Shown here one piece after another: positions 26,730 through 35,355 of a DNA stretch of 64,000 bases (position 1 is its first letter; the number at the start of each line of letters is the position of its first letter). The translations under genes and the position numbers were made by a program. Below the pieces are notes generated by a model. It made no database searches, was not told the DNA's origin, and saw only the letters and a list, made by a program, of their open reading frames with translations. Source of the DNA: Ochrobactrum sp. Q0168 (GTDB taxonomy: Bacteria > Pseudomonadota > Alphaproteobacteria > Rhizobiales > Rhizobiaceae); the NCBI RefSeq assembly GCF_016427605.1, contig NZ_JAELXQ010000011.1:57464-121463 (forward strand). The letters are read 5' to 3'.

Positions 26730-27191
26730 ATGCTGGAAATCATCAACCTCGCCGACCGTCCCGACCTCATTGCCGCCTGCGCCACATGGAACTTTGGCGA
26801 ATGGGGCGAATTCCACGGCGGAACGCTGGAACAGACCATCGCAGGTTTCCACGCGGTCGTGCAGGCCGACGACGGACAGATCGCGAGCGCAGCACTTTCA
26901 GATGGAGAACTGGCCGGATTTGCACTGCTGATCGACAATGATCTGGAAACGCACCAGCATCTGAAGCCATGGGTTGCGAGCGTTTTCGTTTCGCCCGACT
27001 ATCGTGGCCGGGGCATCGCCAGGAGCCTTGTCGGCGCCGTTGAGAAGGCCGCAGCAGAGCTTGGCCATGATGAGGCCTATCTCTATACGAACAAGCCTGA
27101 CCTCTACCGGCAGATCGGCTGGGAGGATTTCGAACAGCTCGACGGCGATTATGCCGGCATGCTGATCCTGAACAAGAAAATCGCGCGATAA
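26730..27191 (+). CDS. GNAT family N-acetyltransferase
   Basis: The 153-residue protein carries the acetyl-CoA binding pattern VFVSPDYRGRGIARSLV (R-G-x-G-I/A) in its middle, followed by a helix and the YTNKPDLYRQIGWE segment of motif B. The acceptor substrate is unknown. It starts 4 bases after slyX. Confidence 0.88.
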   Translation: MLEIINLADRPDLIAACATWNFGEWGEFHGGTLEQTIAGFHAVVQADDGQIASAALSDGELAGFALLIDNDLETHQHLKPWVASVFVSPDYRGRGIARSLVGAVEKAAAELGHDEAYLYTNKPDLYRQIGWEDFEQLDGDYAGMLILNKKIAR

Positions 27192-27215
27192 TCCGCGCGA
27201 TTTTTATGGACCGCT

Positions 27216-27872
27216 TTACTGTGCCAGCGGGATCGGGCAACTCACGCCAGTCCCGCGCAGGCCGCAATATCCGTTCGGATTTTTCGCCAGATATTGCTGG
27301 TGATAATCCTCGGCATAGTAGAACACCGGCGCATCTTCGATTTCCGTGGTGATGGGGCCAAGACCGCGCGCTGCCAGCGCCTTTCCATAAGCATCGCGGC
27401 TTTTTTCAACCGCCGCCCTATCCGCGTCATCGAAGGTGTAGATCACCGAGCGATAGGTCGTGCCGATATCGTTGCCCTGTCGCATGCCCTGCGTCGGATC
27501 ATGCTCTTCCCAAAACAGGGTCAGCAGCTCATCGAGGCTCACGACTTTGGGATCATAGACCACCAGCACCACTTCGGCATGGCCGGTCAATCCCGTGCAG
27601 GTTTCTTCATAGGTCGGGTTTGGCGTTATCCCGCCCGCATAGCCTGCCGCCGTCACATAGACGCCCGGCACCTGCCAGAACAGCCGCTCCGCCCCCCAGA
27701 AACAACCCATGCCAAACATGATCTGCTTGAAGCCTTCCGGCCATGGGCCTTTCAATGGATGGCCCGAGACGAAATGTGTCGCGGATGTCGGGATGGCTGT
27801 TGCGCGGCCCGGTAAAGCCTCATCCGTGGAGGGCATCTGTACCTTCTTGCGATAGCTGTCGAGGAAACTCAT
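27216..27872 (-). CDS. msrA: peptide-methionine (S)-S-oxide reductase MsrA
   Basis: MsrA repairs methionine S-sulfoxide in oxidised proteins. The 218-residue protein has the GCFWGAE active-site motif (catalytic Cys about residue 57) and the YxEVCTG-like stretch [15 protein letters not shown], with [21 protein letters not shown] downstream. The start at 27872 gives [10 protein letters not shown], normal for the longer alphaproteobacterial form. It converges on the GNAT gene. Confidence 0.95.
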   Translation of the reverse strand: MSFLDSYRKKVQMPSTDEALPGRATAIPTSATHFVSGHPLKGPWPEGFKQIMFGMGCFWGAERLFWQVPGVYVTAAGYAGGITPNPTYEETCTGLTGHAEVVLVVYDPKVVSLDELLTLFWEEHDPTQGMRQGNDIGTTYRSVIYTFDDADRAAVEKSRDAYGKALAARGLGPITTEIEDAPVFYYAEDYHQQYLAKNPNGYCGLRGTGVSCPIPLAQ

Positions 27873-27910
27873 GGATTCTACCTCCTGTGGCCCTGTGACG
27901 GGATTGACCG

Positions 27911-28279
27911 TCAGGCCGTGAAGCGCCCCAGGGGACGTCCGCGCCGATGACCAATCACATAGAACAACAATGCGAGCACGCCGAAGAAGAGCCATCCGGG
28001 CTGCCCGAGCGCTGGAACACAGACCGCGTTCCAGAATGTAGCGCCTATATAGTGCGTCACGAGCGCTTCTGCATCAGCCAGCGTTTCCGGCGCGTTGCGC
28101 GCCCACATGGAAAGCAGCGGCTTGGCAACCAGCTTCGACGCGCCGACCGAACGAGCGCCATCGAGAATGGCGAAGATCACCGCCAATGCCAGAAAAATAA
28201 CCGCGAAACTACGCAACACAAACCGGATCACGATTCCCTGCCCCAGACCTTTAGGCGCATATTCAAACGCGTCGGGCAC
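27911..28279 (-). CDS. small membrane protein of unknown function
   Basis: This frame of 122 residues has two hydrophobic helices (about residues 22-45 and 92-112) and a basic C-terminus ([13 protein letters not shown]). The longest frame starts with GTG at 28279; an internal GTG near residue 16 is also possible. It lies 38 bases upstream of msrA on the same strand and may be co-transcribed. I do not recognise a named family. Confidence 0.6.
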   Translation of the reverse strand: MPDAFEYAPKGLGQGIVIRFVLRSFAVIFLALAVIFAILDGARSVGASKLVAKPLLSMWARNAPETLADAEALVTHYIGATFWNAVCVPALGQPGWLFFGVLALLFYVIGHRRGRPLGRFTA

Positions 28280-28605
28280 GCCCCAACGTCGCTGACCTGC
28301 ACCTTTTCATACCGCCAAATCCCGACATAAGGAAGGCATTGCCCCTCAATCCCGCGTGCAACAAAATGATACTTCCAAATATATCCTTTAAAAACATAAG
28401 GTTACGATCCAACCCAAACTGTTTTCACAGGTTCGGCAGATTTAGCGTAAAAACTTGCAAAGAGCTATTGATCATGTGCGTATTCTGGCTATATTGCGCG
28501 CCGCTACCACATGTTGGCGAATAACCAGCGTCAGACGAAATGTGGTAACTCGTTTGCAGTCAGTTTTCACCGTGAAACGCGGTTTTCCCCGACAGCAAGG
28601 CAGAC
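28280..28605. other. intergenic region upstream of tRNA-Ser
   Basis: 326 bp with no credible gene. AT-rich from 28370 to 28450. It must hold promoters for the leftward membrane protein and for tRNA-Ser, but I cannot pick convincing boxes. Confidence 0.35.
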
Positions 28606-28695
28606 GGAGAGGTGGCCGAGTGGTTGAAGGCGCACGCCTGGAACGCGTGTATACGGGAAACCGTATCGAGGGTTCGAATCCCTCTCTCTCCGCCA
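28606..28695 (+). tRNA. tRNA-Ser (anticodon GGA), island attachment gene
   Basis: This is a class II tRNA with a long variable arm. The acceptor GGAGAGG pairs with TCTCTCC (one G-T), then discriminator G and CCA at 28693-28695. The anticodon arm CACGC-CTGGAAC-GCGTG gives GGA. The gene is complete; its last 14 bases are repeated at 42024-42037. Confidence 0.95.
28682..28695 (+). repeat. attL: 14-bp direct repeat, 3' end of tRNA-Ser
   Basis: CTCTCTCTCCGCCA covers the acceptor 3' strand and CCA of tRNA-Ser and is identical to 42024-42037. Confidence 0.8.
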
Positions 28696-29630
28696 AAATA
28701 TCCATATAACTAGTTGTTTTTATTGTATAATTATGGATTTCGGTCCTGATTTGTTACAATCTGTGCTACAAAATTCCCGATTTTGTGGCACTGGAACATA
28801 GCGCTGTTCGGCCAATAATTCGCTTAATGTTAGGGTGACATCCCGCAGAGCTTCAACGTTAAAAAACGCTATCAATCCCAAGCTCATAGGGTCCACAGAA
28901 AACCAGAACACCGGTATCGACACTTCAATTCGGCGAGCTGGCCCAAACCCGTCCGAGAAAGATTTAGAAATAGCCTTCGGATTGGTCTGCCGCTATTGCC
29001 CTAAATAGATCAGCGCCGCAAACCGCGCCGCCTCTCTATGGACCTAGCCTTTTATGCAGATCGAAATGGTTTTGCTTATTGTCAGATTCGTGAGGTCCAA
29101 GCCCACCATCTCATGCATATCTGGCCGTATCCGCCCTAAAAATCGCACTTCAGCAGCAACGCGATCAGTCTATAAAATAAAAATTACACCAATCTCGTTT
29201 TCTATATTGCAACATACATGAAAGTTATGTATGATTCAAAAATCGAATCGAATCAGCAATTCGACGTTTATTATGTCATATATTAATGTCAAAGTACATG
29301 TTTATCTGATTTGATCGTGTGTTTTTAGTCGTATTTAAAATTTTGACCGCCTGCACGCGGTACGAATGATTTTTTTGACGTTCGCCCAGAACGGCATTCG
29401 GTGTACCTTAGATCACTACTTTACAAAACACAAAATTCAATAAACATACCGTCAATCTTGCTCAATCGAGTAAGCGAGTCGGTATTTTTCAACGTTCAAG
29501 TATTCAAACTTAGCCGAACGACGTTTTATGGTCCTAAGCTATAATTGAATATTCGAATATTACTTTTCACTGGCGAGTGTTTCTCAATGCAAGCTTAAAA
29601 ATAATTACCAAAGGAAAGTTTAATATAAAA
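28696..29630. other. long AT-rich gap between attL and the integrase
   Basis: About 930 bp without a convincing gene. The only frame over 60 codons is on the minus strand near 28720-28923, with no ribosome-binding site I trust. The AT-rich part (29180-29600) may hold integrase binding sites and promoter. No clear excisionase gene is visible. Confidence 0.45.
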
Positions 29631-30947
29631 ATGAAAAAATCTGAAATATCGTCCAAAGGCCTTTACTGCCGAAACGGCATTTATTATTTTCGTAAAGTCA
29701 TCCCACCTCACTTACGCGGGCCCGATGGGCCGTGGGAAATTTTTGAATCTCTCAAAACAGACAACAAAGATATCGCATTATTTCGCTATGCAGAAGCAAA
29801 ATTGCTCGCTGAAGAAGCGCTTAGAGAGATGCAGGACAAAGATTATACCCGCTCGAACGAGCGAGACAGCTTTGCTAAATCCCAAAGCAGAGCAAAGATG
29901 CAAGGTCGAGAACTTAAAGATGTTCGCGAAATGATCGACAATCCAATTGCAGTAAGAGAAGCAGTTCAGGCTCTCAAAGGAAGAAAGCGGGTTACAAAAA
30001 TCATTGTAAAAAGCTTCATTTGCAAGAGAGACAACGATCCAAGGATTGAGGATCTTCCGGGCCTTTATGAAAATTATCATAACTACGAAATGAAATCTCT
30101 CGATGAACGAAAGTATTCAAGGAAAATTGATCCATTAAGAAATGCATGTAAACAACTAACGAGCCATTTGAACGAAAACAAGGCAGTAGGCGACCTAACC
30201 AAGAAAGACGCGAAGTCGTTTTATGATGCACTCCGGGATAGAATTTATTGCGACGATATAACTGCTAATACTGCAAACAAATACCTAACTCATCTGCGAG
30301 TTTTAATTAATGACTATTACAAGGAGAATGATATTGATACTAAGTGTGTATTTACCGGAATGAGATTCAAGGAGGACAAAAAGCAGCGACCAACTATTGA
30401 CGTCGAACATATTAAAAATACTTGGATTAACAAAAACTCTTTGGCACAACTCAATGATGACTTGCGATATCTTGTGTATGCAATGATCGACACAGGCGCA
30501 AATTTCACGGAACTGTGCGGGCTGGATCCAGAGCAAGACATCCGACTTAAGGACGAAATCCCGTATATTATTCTTCGCAAAAACAAGTACCGTGATCTGA
30601 AAACACCATTCCGCGAGAGACGTATTCCACTGGTCGGCCTCGCTTTGGAAGCATTTAGCAATTCACCAGAAGGGTTTAAGCGATATCGACACGCCAACGG
30701 CCCCTCGAATGCATCCGCTACCATCAACAAATATCTGAAGGAAAACAATCTATTTCAGACCACCGGTCAGACCGCCTATAGCATAAGGCACTGCTTCAAG
30801 GACCGCTTAAGACAACATAATATTCCCGCCGAAATGCAGGATTATCTTATGGGACATAGAAGTCCGGGTATGGGTGCGCATTACGGCAGGGGCTATACCC
30901 TTGAGAAAATTAAAGAATCTCTCGAACGGGTTGCAGGGGATATTTGA
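29631..30947 (+). CDS. tyrosine-type site-specific integrase
   Basis: The protein of ~438 residues is a phage-like integrase. It has an N-terminal segment (YCRNGIYYFRKVIPPHLRG) as in alphaproteobacterial integrases, a SAM-like core-binding region, and a C-terminal catalytic domain with YSIRHCFKDRLRQ (box II region), LMGHRSPGMGAHYG and the likely nucleophile Tyr in HYGRGYTLEKI. The first catalytic box reads DTGANFTELCGL, where most members have Arg after TGA. The ATG at 29631 is chosen over a GTG 18 codons earlier. A terminator follows at 31008. Confidence 0.88.
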   Translation: MKKSEISSKGLYCRNGIYYFRKVIPPHLRGPDGPWEIFESLKTDNKDIALFRYAEAKLLAEEALREMQDKDYTRSNERDSFAKSQSRAKMQGRELKDVREMIDNPIAVREAVQALKGRKRVTKIIVKSFICKRDNDPRIEDLPGLYENYHNYEMKSLDERKYSRKIDPLRNACKQLTSHLNENKAVGDLTKKDAKSFYDALRDRIYCDDITANTANKYLTHLRVLINDYYKENDIDTKCVFTGMRFKEDKKQRPTIDVEHIKNTWINKNSLAQLNDDLRYLVYAMIDTGANFTELCGLDPEQDIRLKDEIPYIILRKNKYRDLKTPFRERRIPLVGLALEAFSNSPEGFKRYRHANGPSNASATINKYLKENNLFQTTGQTAYSIRHCFKDRLRQHNIPAEMQDYLMGHRSPGMGAHYGRGYTLEKIKESLERVAGDI

Positions 30948-31007
30948 CCGACAACCTACCGGTCGCTGATGCAAATTAGAGCTACATAGCGCCTTTCATA
31001 CAACGCT

Positions 31008-31044
31008 AAAAAAGGCCCGTCGAATTCCCTCTTGGGCCTTTTCG
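31008..31044 (+). terminator. intrinsic terminator after the integrase
   Basis: AAAAGGCCC (31010-31018) pairs with GGGCCTTTT (31034-31042), 15-base loop, ending in T's. It is bidirectional in form. Confidence 0.75.
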
Positions 31045-31110
31045 AATATTTTAACACTAGTCGAAAGACAAACCTATGAATAATTAAGTATATATGGAAA
31101 TAGTATAGGA

Positions 31111-31251
31111 ATGATAACTAACGAAGAGTATATGGATGATTTAAAATACCTCGGAGAAATCGCATTGAAATTTGGGATGGATGCTGAATTTGATGAAATA
31201 GTTTCCGCCTATGAGAGAGCAAAAAAGAAGGCAAAAATCACACCGTGGTAA
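31111..31251 (+). CDS. 46-residue island protein
   Basis: The short frame begins MITNEEYMDDLKYLGEIALK and ends KKKAKITPW. The ATG at 31111 is preceded directly by TATAGGA. It is highly charged, probably two helices, and unknown to me. It lies between the integrase terminator and the Rep-like gene on the same strand, a common place for small excision or regulatory proteins. Confidence 0.5.
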   Translation: MITNEEYMDDLKYLGEIALKFGMDAEFDEIVSAYERAKKKAKITPW

Positions 31252-31324
31252 TTATATATTACACATAATTATTGTCTATTCAGGGTAGCATCCATTTGAA
31301 TATTTAACATTTTATTTTGAGTCT

Positions 31325-32131
31325 ATGTATCGCGATAGCGACATTTTATTTTTAAAGAATAAAGGAATAATGAAATATTTAAATTCGAGAGTAACAAAGA
31401 AACTTCGTGCAAATACGAGTTGGAATATTGTAAGAGCATTTGATTACGCTAAATTTATTGGAAGACCACTAAATCTCTTTGTAACAATTAGCTTTAAAGA
31501 ACGATATGATCTCATAAAAATCAACAGAATTTTTCGAAAGATCATAAATCGGAATACAAGATGGAACAACGAATATTCGAAAAAACATGGATTATCTAAA
31601 CAGAATCCTGTTTGGTTGTATGTCTTTGAAAATCCTAAACATAATCCCCACGTTCATTGGTGTTTAAATATTAGGAAAGAGCAGATAGATAAGTTTAAAA
31701 TTAAACTTGAAAAATGGCTCAAAAAACTTCAAGGCTCAATTGAAAATAATTCCATCTGTATCAAGTATATTAATCCTTATACGGATAAGAAACTTGCAAA
31801 CTACCACGTCAAGGGTATAGACGAGGAGTATATCGAGTTTCTGCATTTGCAGAATATTGCTTGTTACCAAGGACCTATCTACGGTCAACGCGGTCGCGTT
31901 TCAAAAGAAATTGGACCAACAGCTATTAAGAGATCCGGCTTCAAGGCCGATAAAGACAGAGATAAATGGCTTAGTCTACACCCATGGATTGCTGATGACT
32001 TTACACAACCAGCGAACTGGAATGTAAAAAAAGTGATTCCGAAGGAATTTGGGGTTAAATTTGAGCATTTACGCAAATACCATGACAGACGTGTCAGGAA
32101 ATGGCGTGGAAGACGCCGTTGGTATGCATGA
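31325..32131 (+). CDS. HUH-type replication initiator-like protein
   Basis: This 268-residue (or 253 if started at the ATG 31370, after AAAGGA) basic protein shows the three motifs of rolling-circle Rep proteins in order. Motif 1-like LFVTISFKERY is near residue 50, the HUH motif is NPHVHWCLNI (His-Val-His, about residue 107), and a Tyr-x-x-Lys segment LANYHVKGIDEEY follows with the candidate nucleophile. The tail is Arg-rich (RKWRGRRRWYA). Such proteins nick DNA to start replication or transfer. Strong AT-rich codon use sets it apart from the chromosome. Confidence 0.6.
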   Translation: MYRDSDILFLKNKGIMKYLNSRVTKKLRANTSWNIVRAFDYAKFIGRPLNLFVTISFKERYDLIKINRIFRKIINRNTRWNNEYSKKHGLSKQNPVWLYVFENPKHNPHVHWCLNIRKEQIDKFKIKLEKWLKKLQGSIENNSICIKYINPYTDKKLANYHVKGIDEEYIEFLHLQNIACYQGPIYGQRGRVSKEIGPTAIKRSGFKADKDRDKWLSLHPWIADDFTQPANWNVKKVIPKEFGVKFEHLRKYHDRRVRKWRGRRRWYA

Positions 32132-32185
32132 GGCTAGTCCGGCTAAGAGAAGCCCGATGGAGCTACTCTTACAGCTACTATCGAG

Positions 32186-32214
32186 TGCCTCGGGAGAGAT
32201 TCCGGGGCATTTTT
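32186..32214 (+). terminator. intrinsic terminator after the Rep-like gene
   Basis: TGCCTCGG (32186-32193) pairs with CCGGGGCA (32202-32209), 8-bp stem and 8-base loop, followed by TTTTT. Confidence 0.75.
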
Positions 32215-32379
32215 CATGTAATTTTAAAATGGAAACACTACTCGGATGAAATTCCATGATAATACCGGTAACAGGGTTAAATAGCTATTCTAATCACTGA
32301 AAACAGCGCGATCTTAAAGGATGTGCCGGATAGGTTTGGAAAATTTTGAAACTATGGACGCGCGATTGTCGGATTACCT

Positions 32380-32787
32380 TTGTCATCGATCTGGCGCGGT
32401 TATGGGTCAGCGATCTTTCTAGAATTTGGCCAGCTATCTTCAACCCGAGGAGGTGACAGCACAAAAGGAAATCCGGTAGGTGAATTCACCATTATGTTTG
32501 AATGGAGTTGGCGTATTGAAAGTCAGACTGCAATTCTTACCGGCAGCTCCAGCGATGAAAAAGAATGGGAAACGATTTTCAAATCGATAATCGGACAAAC
32601 GGTGAGCGATATCACACTCTTTGGGCGGTTACCTGAGTTATCTATCACTTTAAGCGGCGATAGATATTTGGTTTCATTTATAACTGCTGACGGGCAACCA
32701 GCATGGACACTTTTTCGGCGTGGAGATGATGATACAAATTTTCCCGCCATCTCGGTCGCGGATGGGGTTATCGTCACCATTGCTTAA
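32380..32787 (+). CDS. hypothetical island protein, possibly with a disrupted start
   Basis: About 135 residues from a TTG at 32380, rich in beta-strand patterns (FEWSWRIE, DGQPAWTLFRR), with no signal peptide. The frame stays open upstream to a stop at 32347, reading GRAIVGLPLSSIW without any good start. An ATG at 32354 (MDARLSDYL) lies one frame away and would enter this frame by a one-base shift near 32360. So it is either a TTG-started gene or a frameshifted one. I do not recognise the family. Confidence 0.45.
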   Translation: MSSIWRGYGSAIFLEFGQLSSTRGGDSTKGNPVGEFTIMFEWSWRIESQTAILTGSSSDEKEWETIFKSIIGQTVSDITLFGRLPELSITLSGDRYLVSFITADGQPAWTLFRRGDDDTNFPAISVADGVIVTIA

Positions 32788-32956
32788 ACGACCGCTTTAC
32801 GCCCAATAACGGACGCTCAAGTCAACGCGCACGATGCGATCATCAGTCTGCTTTGGTCATTGATCGCGCTTGATGATCGAAGTTACTGTTACGTACTTCC
32901 GAACGCCTGTTGCCAAGGGTAATCTAGCTGCAGGAGTTTTCGCGAGGAAGCGGGCC

Positions 32957-34357
32957 ATGAAGCAGTCGTTGTTGGGTGTAGGATTAGCAATCGCCATCTT
33001 TGCGCCGAGTGTCGCGCATTCTATGGACGACATGACGCGCCAGATCATCGAAAGAAGAGCTACGGAAGCGACGATCTGGGCGATGCCGGCGGTCAATACC
33101 GATCTCATGTATCAGGCATTTTTAAAGGCGGGCGGCGGTCCAAACCAAATCGCCGTCTGGTCACGTCTGCCCTCATGGAAGAATCAGACGCTCACGCCCA
33201 ATCCGGATACCATCTATTTGATGCCATTCTTCAATACGAAGGAGGTCGGCCCGGTGGTGCTCGAGATTCCACCAGCCGACACTGGGTCTATCACAGGCAA
33301 CATCGATAATGTCTGGCAGGTCGCGCTTGAAGATGCGGGTCCATCGGGTGCGGACAAGGGCAAAGGCGGCAAATATCTGATCCTGCCCCCGGGCTATTCC
33401 AAGAAAATTCCGAAAGGTTATATTCCACTCAAATCCGATACCTATACCGGCTACGCGCTTATCCGCTCGACACCCAAAACCGCGAGCGAGGAAGACATTG
33501 CGAAGGCAGTCGCCTATGGCAAGCGGGTCAAACTCTATCCGCTGTCACAGGCTGGACAAACGAAAGCGACAAAGTTCATCGATGTGATCGATGACGAGTT
33601 CGACGCGACGATACCTTACGATATCCGGTTTTTCCAATCGCTCGACCGTGTGGTCCAGACCGAACCTTGGCTTGAACGCGACCGGGCGATGATCGATGCG
33701 CTCAAGTCGCTGGGCATCGAAAAAGGCAAACCGTTTAGCCCGAATGCAGAGACGAAGGCTGCGCTGGAGAAGGGCGCACAGGATGCGACTGCGTGGCTGG
33801 AACATCAACGGGCAACGGCCTTTGCGCCGTATTTCGACAGCGCCAGATGGTTCGTCCCGGCCTCAGCGGCAGCGGTGGAGGCGCAATCGGATAATTTTGC
33901 CGACAAGCAAAACTACCCGACCGATGCACGCGCAATCACCTATTCAATGGGCTATGTCGGTATCAAGCATCTTGGCGCGGGGCAGTTTTATCTGATGACC
34001 TCACGCGACAAAGCAGGCGAGCCGCTGCAGGGCGCTCTAAACTATCGACTGACGGTTCCCGCCAAAGCGCCAGTGGGACAATATTGGTCGGCTACCGTCT
34101 ATGACGGAACAACCCATGCATTAATACGGGATGTTGATCGTTTCAGCCGAGCCTCAAACACGCCGGATCTTCAACTCGGTGCTGACGGGGCGGTAAACAT
34201 CTATTTTGGCCCGGTAGCTCCGAAAGGTCACGAATCCAACTGGATACCGACCAAGGCGGGCCGCAATTTCGAAGTACTTTTCCGCCTTTATCAGCCGAAA
34301 AAGCCGCTATTCGACAAAACATGGATACTTCCCGACATCGAACCGAACAGTCAGTAG
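32957..34357 (+). CDS. DUF1254/DUF1214 domain exported protein
   Basis: This 466-residue protein has a signal peptide (MKQSLLGVGLAIAIFAPSVAHS), so it is periplasmic. The N-terminal DUF1254 region has WSRLPSWKNQTLTPNPDTIY and the C-terminal DUF1214 region has YWSATVYDGTTHALI and WIPTKAGRNFEVLFRLY. Both domains are widespread and without proven function. GAGGAAG precedes the ATG at 32957. GC content is higher than in the Rep and NACHT genes, so this cassette may have another origin. Confidence 0.85.
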   Translation: MKQSLLGVGLAIAIFAPSVAHSMDDMTRQIIERRATEATIWAMPAVNTDLMYQAFLKAGGGPNQIAVWSRLPSWKNQTLTPNPDTIYLMPFFNTKEVGPVVLEIPPADTGSITGNIDNVWQVALEDAGPSGADKGKGGKYLILPPGYSKKIPKGYIPLKSDTYTGYALIRSTPKTASEEDIAKAVAYGKRVKLYPLSQAGQTKATKFIDVIDDEFDATIPYDIRFFQSLDRVVQTEPWLERDRAMIDALKSLGIEKGKPFSPNAETKAALEKGAQDATAWLEHQRATAFAPYFDSARWFVPASAAAVEAQSDNFADKQNYPTDARAITYSMGYVGIKHLGAGQFYLMTSRDKAGEPLQGALNYRLTVPAKAPVGQYWSATVYDGTTHALIRDVDRFSRASNTPDLQLGADGAVNIYFGPVAPKGHESNWIPTKAGRNFEVLFRLYQPKKPLFDKTWILPDIEPNSQ

Positions 34358-34466
34358 AAAAATCCTATCGCTAATTAAGTCTCCGAAAGGCCTACAAAAA
34401 TCGAATGAATGTCTAGTCCACCGTCGTAGTATTCCAGAGATTGCGGATCGGGCCTCAATTCCGCCT

Positions 34467-35081
34467 CTAAGCTGACACCGATTTCCGTAATTTTGAAAGT
34501 GTTGAGCGACTGCAACCTGTAGCCGCAATTATGCTATTCCAACTTTGGCCGCTTTCGAGCATCTTTAAAAGTGCAGCATTCCGAGACGTGTTTTCAGGCC
34601 TGCCTTTGTATTTGCCGTCCGCCTTAGCTTTGGCGATACCCTGCTTCTGTCGCCGCCTCCTGTCATCATAATCCTTACGGGCAATGGCAGCGATCATATC
34701 CAGCAGCATGCCGTTAATCGCTTCAAACATCCGAGTTGTAAATTCATCGGTGTTTTCCGAAGCCATTGACCATGATGTTGGCAGGTCGAGCGCGACAACC
34801 CGAATTTGTTTAGCTCGAATTTCTACCTTCAGCTTTTCCCAATCACTGGCGTTCAAGCGGCTCAATCGGTCTACCTGCTCAATGAGAAGGATATCACCCG
34901 GCTGACTATCGGAAAGCAGTCGAAACAATTCCGGACGATCCAACGACGCGCCGCTTTCATTTTCGATATAAAATGCAGCGACCTTCAAACTGCGCTCTTT
35001 GGCAAAGGCAATCAGATCGTCCTTTGCCCGGTTAGCGTCTTGTTCTTTCGTAGAGGCTCTCAGATAGGCGCGCAGGAACAT
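34467..35081 (-). CDS. serine recombinase, resolvase/invertase family
   Basis: The 204-residue small serine recombinase carries the catalytic serine in AYLRASTKEQDAN (about residue 10), RPELFRLL, the DRLSRL helix, and a C-terminal helix-turn-helix with GRPE and CSRSTLSKLRK. Length matches Tn3-type resolvases and Gin/Hin invertases. Two dyads lie directly upstream (35083-35175), as expected for its own crossover or operator sites. No transposase accompanies it. Confidence 0.88.
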   Translation of the reverse strand: MFLRAYLRASTKEQDANRAKDDLIAFAKERSLKVAAFYIENESGASLDRPELFRLLSDSQPGDILLIEQVDRLSRLNASDWEKLKVEIRAKQIRVVALDLPTSWSMASENTDEFTTRMFEAINGMLLDMIAAIARKDYDDRRRRQKQGIAKAKADGKYKGRPENTSRNAALLKMLESGQSWNSIIAATGCSRSTLSKLRKSVSA

Positions 35082-35082
35082 T

Positions 35083-35175
35083 GAACCACCATTAGTTCGT
35101 TCTAGGTGGTTCTTTTATATTCGGTTCGTTTTGAGTTGTAAATGGCAATTATCGAACCAGCATAGAGCTGGTTCG
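35083..35175 (-). promoter_or_regulatory. two inverted repeats upstream of the serine recombinase
   Basis: GAACCACC (35083-35090) pairs with GGTGGTTC (35105-35112), and CGAACCAGC (35153-35161) pairs with GCTGGTTCG (35167-35175). The two dyads share a GAACCA half-site and begin one base past the gene start. This fits a res-like site or autoregulatory operator; binding is inferred. Confidence 0.45.
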
Positions 35176-35355
35176 CTAGAGGTATACCCTCCACGCGCTC
35201 AATTTATTCCCGATGAAAAATTGAGTCTTCTGCCCTCCTCCACAACTTAGGATCATAAACGACCGCGCAAACAATGATTAATCTTGTGTGATTCAAGCGT
35301 CTTGTTTCAATATCGGCCCAGAATCGACAAAACGGGTTAGGCGGGGGTAAATTCT

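Noticed and set aside
28720..28923. 67-codon minus-strand frame between attL and the integrase
   Set aside because: No ribosome-binding site or recognisable family; it begins close to the tRNA and overlaps no conserved feature. Too weak to call a gene.
32049..32249. 66-codon frame overlapping the end of the Rep-like gene
   Set aside because: It crosses the Rep stop and the intrinsic terminator hairpin, so it is an antigenic shadow rather than a gene.
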